Source: Loripinus fragilis | Taxonomy: Eukaryota > Mollusca > Bivalvia > Lucinida > Lucinidae | Direction of reading: 5' to 3' | Length of the DNA stretch: 64,000 nt | NCBI GenBank assembly: GCA_964019695.1 | Contig: OZ026531.1 | Coordinates: 5,651,701-5,715,700, forward strand | Shown: positions 56,060 through 64,000 of the stretch, piece after piece | How the letters are laid out: every line of letters starts with the position of its first letter | Position numbering within the stretch: position 1 is the stretch's first letter | Translations under genes and position numbers: made by a program | The notes under the pieces: generated by a model | Told to the model about the DNA's origin: nothing | Database searches by the model: none | Seen by the model: only the letters and a program-made list of their open reading frames with translations

Positions 56060-57229
56060 ATCTATTCACTAGCTTTTCAAATGTTACATATAGCAAACAG
56101 TGCAGTCCAAGTTGAGAAGCCTGATAATATGGGGTTTCATCAGCACAACAATGTTTGAAATACCAATTTATGATGACTCAAACCGAAAGAGAATTCAACA
56201 AAACTTGTCGGACTGGTGATAATATATGTGTGCCAATATCGAAGGCCAGGAGGAGGGGGGGGGGGGGGGGGGGTCCAGGATTTCTTGATAGGGGCTTCAA
56301 ATTTATAAAGGGGGTTCGATTTGTTAATTTTATCTGATTATTTATTAATTTTCTCAGATTTTTCTGAAAATTCTCCATGAAAATGAAATAATTTTGTCTC
56401 AATTGAACCCTCTCTGGATCCGCCACTGAAGGCTCTATGCACAGTCATGCCTTAGTCTTCGCAGGTCACATATTGGATATAAAGTACCATACGGGATGAT
56501 AGGCTAGTTATAAAATATTGGATAACAGAAAACAATTACATCCTTAAACTTCATACTTGAGGGCCTGTAAATTTTTTAACACTACTTCAGTAACACTAAG
56601 ATAGGTACATGTATATTGTCGTTGGTATAGTTCTCCCAAATTTTGACAAAGGGGCCGAGTGGGTTAGGGGCTGAATTTGCAATGGGCCTAGTTTGTGGGG
56701 CCCCCGAGATGTCCATTTACAGGCTTACCTTTTATAATTTGAACACCCTGGCAGCCTCTTTTATCTTCAGCATCATTTCCAATGGGCCATTCTACATTAA
56801 TTAAGAAGCCTGTCGGAATAGGGTACCAGTAGCATTACACAAAGTAGCCTGGGCTCCTTTTTTCTCCTCGAATTAATATTCTGTTTAGTCAATCCTATAT
56901 GTGCATGACACACAACAAATCCCTTGGTCATTTGACTCAGCAGCAGCAAAATGTCAGGCAGATATATGCTACAGAATGCTTCATCAAAGTGTAATTGTTG
57001 TTTTTGGTGTTAAACGAAATAATGTTACATACAAATTTTAGTCACATTCAGTCCTTCTTGAGTCCGTTTTTAGACATAACACATTCTCTGTCAGTTAGAA
57101 ATTCATCTGAACATACAACTATGGTGGATAAATCAACACAGCTACCAAAATAGGCTGATTGACAGTCTTTTTCAGCAGAATTTGCCATTGTTTGAAAAAT
57201 CCGGGAAATTGGTTTCACATGTATAAGGG

Positions 57230-57840
57230 AGGTAACTGCCTAGCAACTGCCAAGCAACAAGACAAGGGGTAGAATAGAATAGAATAAAAACTTCAAAATG
57301 AAGACCCTATCACCCTGTAAAATCTTGGTGAGATTACAATAACCCACTCATGTTTCTTGTGAATATTGTATTTCAGACTATTCAGATTATGTTTTGATAT
57401 GGGGCCATGTCTGTATCCCGGTGCATTATGCAAAATATTCACTTAAAATGTAGACTGTTTTATGACAAAATAATTGCAAATTTCTCAGTTAAAAGCCCAC
57501 TGTAACAAAAATAGTCTTCAAATACCACATTTTTAATTTTTATTAATTTCTTTGGTATTTACTTCAAACAAACATTGTAGAATCAATGAAATTAATACAG
57601 CTCTTGTTTGCTAAAAAAGACAATATTTTGGGCCACTGAAATTCTTGACCAAATATCAGTTTTACATAATTCATACAGAGTTTCCATGGCAACGAAAGAT
57701 TCAATTATGAAACAAAGTATATATTTCTGGGTTTTTGGACATAGACTTTCATTTGAATATGGTTTAAAAAAATTTCTTTTCGGTGCGTGGAGAAATTTGT
57801 CTGGTGCTCTCAGAGAATTGATCTTAAAAGCTTAACTTGT
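57230..57840 (+). repeat. Right arm of the long inverted repeat pair
   Basis: Inverted counterpart of 50146-51310, with X-box-like motifs at 57232-57258 and 57680-57693. Confidence 0.6.
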
Positions 57841-57989
57841 ATCAGGTTGTATGATTAAAAAAATGCCACAAGCAGGATAATTCATTGTATGTCTACATAC
57901 ACATTGCAAATGCTTTGAAGAGACTGCGAAAATTACAAATATGTCTGATTAATCACATTTCGCGAGAATCAAAGAGCTACGTGCATTAA

Positions 57990-58500
57990 GGGGCAAATTT
58001 GGCCCCCTCTGGAGCCAAAAACTGAAAGATGCTTTTCACCAAATTCATCTAATCGGATTAATGGAAGAATAACACAAGTGTAAAATTCTGGCATTTATTT
58101 TACTTTTCCGTTGCTAGGGTAACAAAAATGGCCGACAAAATAGGCTTAAGATAGGGAAATTTTCATTTAGGGCCTGGAGACCTATTTTTTAGAATTAGAT
58201 ATCAGCACAAGCAAATACACAAAAAAATGACATGTCGTGTGCCGTTATAATACTCATCATCTATTAAAATATCTTTTTTGGTATTTGCTTGTGCTCTATG
58301 TTAATTTCTCTGTCAAATGTCTCAAATTTGCTCCAAAATGGTCACTTTCCTATTTTCAGCCTATTTTGACGGCCATTTTTGTCACCATAGCAACAGTTAA
58401 AGTCGCTAATATCAGACTTTTACACTTGTTCTAATAAACTAGTAAGAAGAAACTGGTGAAAAGCAATTTTATATTTTGGCCTGATAGGGGGGAGGCAACG
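57990..58500. mobile_element. Fold-back element with roughly 200-bp arms
   Basis: The left arm (TGCTTTTCACCA, ACACAAGTGTAAAATTCTG, ACAAAAATGGCCG, GCACAAGCAAATAC) is repeated inverted in the right arm. Each arm holds an X-box-like palindrome (58110, 58381). Confidence 0.7.
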
Positions 58501-58569
58501 GTCAATATATTATTACATATAAAGGCAGTACCATAGTATACCTGTTTGAAGCACCAATTGACTTGAATA

Positions 58570-58680
58570 GTTTATTTAAGAAATGAATTCAAATTTTGGA
58601 ATGTTCATGGAATCATGTATACGTTGGGTCTCTTGCATGATTCTATGAACAGATCAACATTTGAATTCATTTCTTATATT
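58570..58680. repeat. Hairpin of about 45-bp arms
   Basis: AAGAAATGAATTCAAATTTT, GTTCATGGAATCATG and their complements. Confidence 0.8.
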
Positions 58681-59069
58681 TATATTTCATTATAAATTTT
58701 TAAAATACAAAATTATTTATAATTTAGGAAATAAAACTGTTTTGTATTTATGTGTAATCGTATTAACGGTTTTGTTAGAGGGTCAAACGGAAAAGCGGAA
58801 CAGCCAGCGTGTACACGGACAGCCAATGGAGCAAAGAAGAAGCTTGTTATGCACGTGCGACTCAGGTGTGGCGCGCTATCAATCACAGCACCAGTGTTAC
58901 TTCTAGCGAATGAGTTCGATGTTCGAAGCGTATTGCACGGGCAAATGATCTTGGCAGCTGTCAATCAATTTTGTGTAATTCATGAGGCTATGAACAGTTC
59001 CAAAAATCTAAAGATTCATTAAAATGTAAATATAGTTGTTTAAAACGGTTTGCATCTATCTTTAAACTT

Positions 59070-59400
59070 TCAATGAAAGTAAGTAAGGGTGCAAAGATCA
59101 GGAGTCGATACAATCAAGTACCACACCCGACCCAGGATACCAATGGGAAAGTTACAAACTCACAGTTAGACACCACAAACGAGAGCCAAGAGGTCAGCCC
59201 TTTCCCAGCAGGTGACCACAAAGCACATATAAGCAGGCGCACACAAAGACATAGCAAACATAAGACAGAACAAAAACATAAAAGATCCACAAAAGAAGTA
59301 CCGCCTTGGAACGGTCAGTAAAATAAATTACTGGAAGGCTTAAACCGGTTTAACGGCGCGCCAACCTCACCCTTAATTCAGATGTGGATCAAAATCAAGA
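59070..59400 (-). repeat. Tail A fragment, inverted
   Basis: Starts with the inverted terminus (GTAAGTAAGGGTGCAAAGAT) and reads back through CCCAGCAGGTGACC to CACCCTTAATTCAGATG. Confidence 0.75.
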
Positions 59401-60177
59401 TGTGGATGAAAATCCTAATATCATTACAATAGAACTGAAACCGTATTTACGCTTCAACTGTCATTGGCTGCGGAAGTTAAACATATCAACAGAAAAATGA
59501 CATTGCAGCGTGCTCATACAAAATGCTTACATCAATATGAGCGAGTTGGTCCTAATTGTCATCTTGTATATAACATGAAACCGTAGAAATCACTGGCCGC
59601 ATAAAAAAGCTCACCCATGTCTGAAGTCCGTTCTGAATTCATAACCAAACATTGCCGTAAGAACCGGTGTCGCCTGATGGTGTTCATGAAACAAAAAATC
59701 CTTTGCATACTGGAAATATCTGCATATCTTTATAACCTGTTGATTTTTTTCCAAAATCAACTTTTCAAAAAGTTCTTTCAGGAATACCATCAGCGGGTCT
59801 AACGGTTTGGATCAAGTTAATGCCCAACATTTAACGGGCCTGGTTTGGGTCCAAACTGATTGCAAAGATTATCTGCTGAGGACAAAATTTGTCACTAGCA
59901 TGTTAAGAGCCAATGTCTTTGAATTCGAGGTGAAAGTATATAAAGCCATTCTCATCAAGTTGACTAGAAGTCATACGCTCGACGGACTGGAAGGCGTCAA
60001 AACAACGGACTGTTTTTTCTCGCGGATGCCAAGGAACCATTAGCTTCTCCTTACAACTGAATCGTGTCCGCTGACGACTACTTTCATCGTAAAAGGTAAG
60101 TACTTCATGCATAGTCACCACATCGGATGGGTGGCAATCGAAAACGTTTATATAATCGACGAACGTAGATGAAAAAT
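59401..60177. other. No gene recognised
   Basis: Short frames overlap on both strands near 59.8-60.1 kb; none has a recognisable motif or convincing borders. Confidence 0.4.
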
Positions 60178-60270
60178 CGTTAGAAACAGAGTTTTAGATT
60201 TCCATTTGTCGCCAGAGAGGCGACAAATGGCAATCGAAAAAACTGTTTCTAGAGATTTTTGATCCGCGAT
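60178..60270. repeat. Palindromic repeat
   Basis: TTCCATTTGTCGCC-AGAGA-GGCGACAAATGGCAA with outer GAAACAG/CTGTTTC. A related half lies at 7700-7800. Confidence 0.7.
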
Positions 60271-60799
60271 CTTCGATTGTTAAGAGCGTTTTTGATTGCC
60301 GCATATCCGGTGTGGTTACAAAGGGTGTCAGTGTATTTTTCAAAATTTTGAAGAAAAAAAAACGCACCAGCATTTTAAACTTGTATTTTAAAATTGTCTT
60401 TAGTTGTCACTCATGATAAGCATTTAATCTATAAATACTGAAATGTGGCCGAGATTAATTCACGTGATTTCAGTAAAGTTTTCGGAAACTAAAAGTTATT
60501 TCAAATAAATCCAAACAAGGATTTTTTGGAGTTATAAATGTAATTGTAGTATGGCCGATACTTTTTTTCTTTGATCTTTGCTGGTGTTTAAATCAGACAC
60601 CCTAGAATAACGACGAAGGAGGAGCTTAAAACCGTACTCTAACTTCCAATTTTAGTTAAACAGCGATGTAGGCGGGAACTTCCTAAATAGATACACATTA
60701 ACCCTTAGGTAAATGTAATATAATTTACAGCTTAGGCTGGATGCAGGGAGGAGCGAATGGTGTCAGTAACACGTGTTTATTTGCGCCTATGCCATACTA

Positions 60800-60900
60800 C
60801 AAGCTAAATAAAGGATTTTTCCTCGGCTTTCTGTTTAAACCGCTCGGTGGGCTACACCCACCTCGCGGTTTAAACAAGAAAAGTGTCCTTTATTTATTAC
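60800..60900. repeat. Hairpin repeat
   Basis: AAATAAAGGA, CTTTCTGTTTAAACCGC and complements GCGGTTTAAACAAGAAAAG, TCCTTTATTT. Confidence 0.7.
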
Positions 60901-61949
60901 TAATTTTCTTGGCCATAGCTTTAAAGCATGTGTTTTGGTTTGGAAATAAGAAAAATAATCGTGAATTACGCTCTTGTTTTGAGGCATGTAATTGGGTATT
61001 ACATGGTTGCTACATGTACGAAGGCTTTGCATGTGTGCGGTCGTAGTTTTCACAGACGACGCATACTGATTTATTTAAGTTTGCATGTCATTCAAATTCG
61101 GTTACTTTGCTCCAGCTAAAACCTGGCTGAAATTCCACTAATATATACTTAAAACCAAAAGTAACTTTACACTGTTATTTTATATACCTTTTCTAGATAT
61201 TGGTGAGTGGTATTTTAAATGTGTTTCATATCTATCAAAGTTCAATCAACTATTCTAATGACAGTTGAATTTCATGTATTTGCTGTCATAAATGCAACCA
61301 CAAAGCCGTAATGACAGAGGCAAGGAGGCAAAATAAACGTTTCCAAAACGCATCAATTTTGATGTGTTACCGTAGCTTTGCGATTTGCTGGGAAATCCTG
61401 TTTTTGTGCTTTTGATGAAAGCACAGATAACTCGAAAGAAGATTAATTAACTTAAGGTGTTTTTCGTAAATTAGGTTAAGGCGAGTGCCAGCAGCTCATT
61501 GCAATATTTAATTTTGTTAAAATAAGAAGAAGAAAAACAGTTAAGATATATTCGTTAGTTTAAAGAGTTTAATTACTTTTGGTTTCAAGTATATAATTGT
61601 TGAATATTTATAGGCATTACTTCGTTGGTTAAATTTAATTGGATATTTTGGCATATTTTATATTTGTCTTTAGTAGAGGTGTCAGGGTTCAAAAATTCCA
61701 AAAATAAGCATTTAGGTATGCCCCCTTTTTAGCAGAATTTTCACTTGTTTTATCCTTTACTACACAGTATAGACAGTATGAAACAAATTATTGCAATCGA
61801 TTTAAGCCTTGCAAACATACCTGTAACAGTGTGTTTAATACTTTACCCCTTATTTTCTTAAAAACAAAAATATGTAATTAAGTATAATAAGGTAGAAGTT
61901 GAAATGTTTAAATGAACAAAACATTTATGCAATCTGTAAGAACATGCTA
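60901..61949. other. No gene seen
   Basis: AT-rich, no motif found. Confidence 0.45.
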
Positions 61950-62863
61950 CGAGGGTCATCCAATAAAGAATGAGACTTTCTTCCTAGTATGAAAACCTGT
62001 GTGTGCATTTACTTAAAATTCACCATAATGATAGTATGACTTCTTAGCAATTCTGGAATATAAACAATATGTTTGTGATTGATTAGTTGCCATAGTAACT
62101 GGATGTTTTGTGGAAGGATTTGAAGACACATGGCCACGTTTACATTATTTTTTGAATAGCCACGGTTATTGAAAATCTATCATTTTCACTCATAGATAGA
62201 ATATAACCTCTTTATATAATTTCTTCTACTAAACAATCTTAGTGTTATATAAAATGCTATAAAAGATGAACCAAATATGCATATACTTTATTTTGGATGC
62301 CTAGCAACCGATTTACTTGATTTGTTATAAACACACTACTTTGTGTTACTATGGTAACTATGTAGGTGAATGATATCCCACAAAATGTTTCGTTATCTGC
62401 AGCTTATTGTTATTAAGTATACATGAACAGAACTATGTTCACTTTAATTGCCTTCGACTATTTGATATTAACTTTTAAAGTCAAGAGGTCAGGGAAAATA
62501 CCAGATATTTCTTGAAAACTTGATTTTTTAAGCTTTGTTTCAATGGTAACGGCTCAAGAATCTGAAACACTACTTCCCCTATTGGCTATAGACAGATTGC
62601 ACGAGCATATTTAAGAACTAGTAGAAAAATAAACTATATATCTTAATCTGTTGCTATGGTAACCACCCATAGTGAGCCGTCCACGCATGTTTGCCCAGTC
62701 TTCTAATGTTGCCTAGCAACAAAAGTTGGAACAATGTAAAACGTCGAATATGGTACATGTGAACAGCCAAAGAACGAGCTGGCTTTGAAGGAAATTTCAT
62801 AAGCCAAACACGTAAATTCACTGCGCTATAGAAAAAGTCTCATTCTTAATTGGATGAGCCTCG
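61950..62863. mobile_element. 914-bp mariner-like non-autonomous element
   Basis: Inverted ends CGAGGGTCATCCAATAAAGA and CGAGGCTCATCCAATTAAGA (read inward) match over about 31 bases with three differences. TA flanks both sides. No transposase frame. Six X-box-like palindromes lie inside (62086, 62297, 62345, 62537, 62650, 62708). TA duplication and the CGAGGG end fit the Tc1/mariner superfamily. Confidence 0.75.
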
Positions 62864-62865
62864 TA

Positions 62866-64000
62866 TTCTCTACAGATATTGATGTTTTTGAAAGTTGTTT
62901 GGGTCCATTATAATGTCATTTACGTTATATTTTCAACTATACCCTTAAAATTATTGATATTTTGTTAAAGAGTTTCATTTGACAAAATTTTCAATGTGTG
63001 TTTAACTTCATGATAACATGTATCTAAATATCGTTTACTGACAGTTTCAAAACTGCAAACAGATATGTTCTAACATAAATACTTTGTCAGCCTTAGTTAT
63101 AAGCTGTTTAATTAAATGACCATATATTAAAACTTTATATAAGTTTAGAACCCCATAAGTTTGAAAATAAGCATACATTTTTTCTGTTTGTTTTAAACAC
63201 CTTATGATAATTGTTTTGATATAACCTACTTCAGAGTATTACCTAACAACATTTCTGAGGTAAAATATCATTTTGTTGTTCGTTTTTCAATATGTAACGT
63301 ATAAAACAAAGTTGAAGACAAACAAATATTGCTTAATAACTTAAATTATACATCGCTGGAAAATTCATATCATTAAAAAAGGAGGGCTGTGTTTTATAGG
63401 CATAAAAAGAGCGTTTGTTCTAAAAGAAGAAGTTATCAGTACTATTATTAGGAGAATGTGTATATGGTTGTATTTGTTTTCTTTTAAGCAATGGTACACT
63501 TCCTGACTTAAAACAAAACACACAGTTTGCTAATTTTATATGTTACGTTATGCAATTTATAAACTTATAAAATGATAAGTCTGATGCAACATATCAACTA
63601 GGATACATTCCCTTGAGCTTGTTAAGTCAAATTTGCTAAAGTAACATATATAACTATAAATAAACAAGATATATATCATGATTACATATTTTTCTCATTC
63701 GTTTTCTATATACAACTGAGCCTGAAAACCTAAAACAAATTTAGATATTTGCACATTTTTTTTTCTTTTAATAAAACAAAACAATCTAATAAGCTATTCA
63801 GAAGCAGCCAAAGCTTTGTGTCGAACCTGTTCACACTCATCACAATATATAATGGTAAATAACATATCCGTTCTATCAAATCAGATTAATTTATGAAAAA
63901 ATATCAAAGAATTACTGAAATGATGTGTGGATGTTGGGAACTTTGTTTGTTGTTGTTCCTATTGGTTGTGGAGTTTTGTATTGGGCCTTTGTTTTCTAAT
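62866..64000. other. No gene seen
   Basis: AT-rich; weakly resembles parts of 15.4-16.9 kb. Confidence 0.4.

Noticed and set aside
59807..60121. Overlapping 78- and 72-codon frames on opposite strands
   Set aside because: No motif, no splice borders and low plausibility as exons.

Overview
The window reads as intergenic and intronic DNA of an animal, most likely a bivalve mollusc. It is AT-rich and gene-poor. It has spliced exons with GT/AG borders and one intact class A GPCR. The rest is mostly transposable-element debris: a CR1-type LINE, Penelope-type reverse transcriptase fossils, tRNA-derived SINEs, fold-back MITEs and satellites. The bivalve assignment is an inference from the general character of these repeats, not from a database search. 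No bacterial operon, CRISPR array, rRNA or functional tRNA was seen.

Host genes: (1) the last two exons of a single-pass membrane protein on the + strand (1509-1633 and 3553-3918); its extracellular part lies left of the window. (2) An intronless 393-residue GPCR reading frame on the - strand (23890-25071), with a splice acceptor in its 5' UTR and a poly(A) signal downstream.

Mobile elements with coding sequence: a nearly full-length CR1-type LINE (about 9.2-15.4 kb) has an intact endonuclease/reverse transcriptase ORF2, while its ORF1 is cut by an in-frame TAA and a frame change. Four decayed Penelope-type reverse transcriptase copies lie at about 17.0, 21.8-23.1, 39.1-40.1 and 44.8-45.7 kb. 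Two different 3' tails, A and B, follow the same coding end, and fragments of both recur across the window. A minus-strand LINE fossil lies at 43.1-43.9 kb.

Non-coding architecture: palindromic MITEs are scattered throughout, one family with a triplicated 135-bp palindrome at 2.8-3.2 kb. The 28.9-34.9 kb block is a nest. A 3.7-kb inverted-repeat element (30192-33902), carrying about 2 kb of a 32-bp satellite, sits inside a second repeat whose empty counterpart is at 41.4-42.4 kb. A 3.08-kb element with roughly 500-bp inverted ends (46477-49554) holds Penelope-type tails and hairpin tandem repeats. From 50 to 63 kb several repeats share 13-14-bp palindromes of the RFX X-box type, including a 914-bp mariner-like element with TA flanks (61950-62863).

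The window therefore holds two host loci in a dense, repeatedly self-inserted repeat landscape. The least ordinary signals are the satellite-bearing inverted-repeat element, the recurrent X-box palindromes, the alternative tails with their micro-insertions, and the LINE open frame broken at three points.
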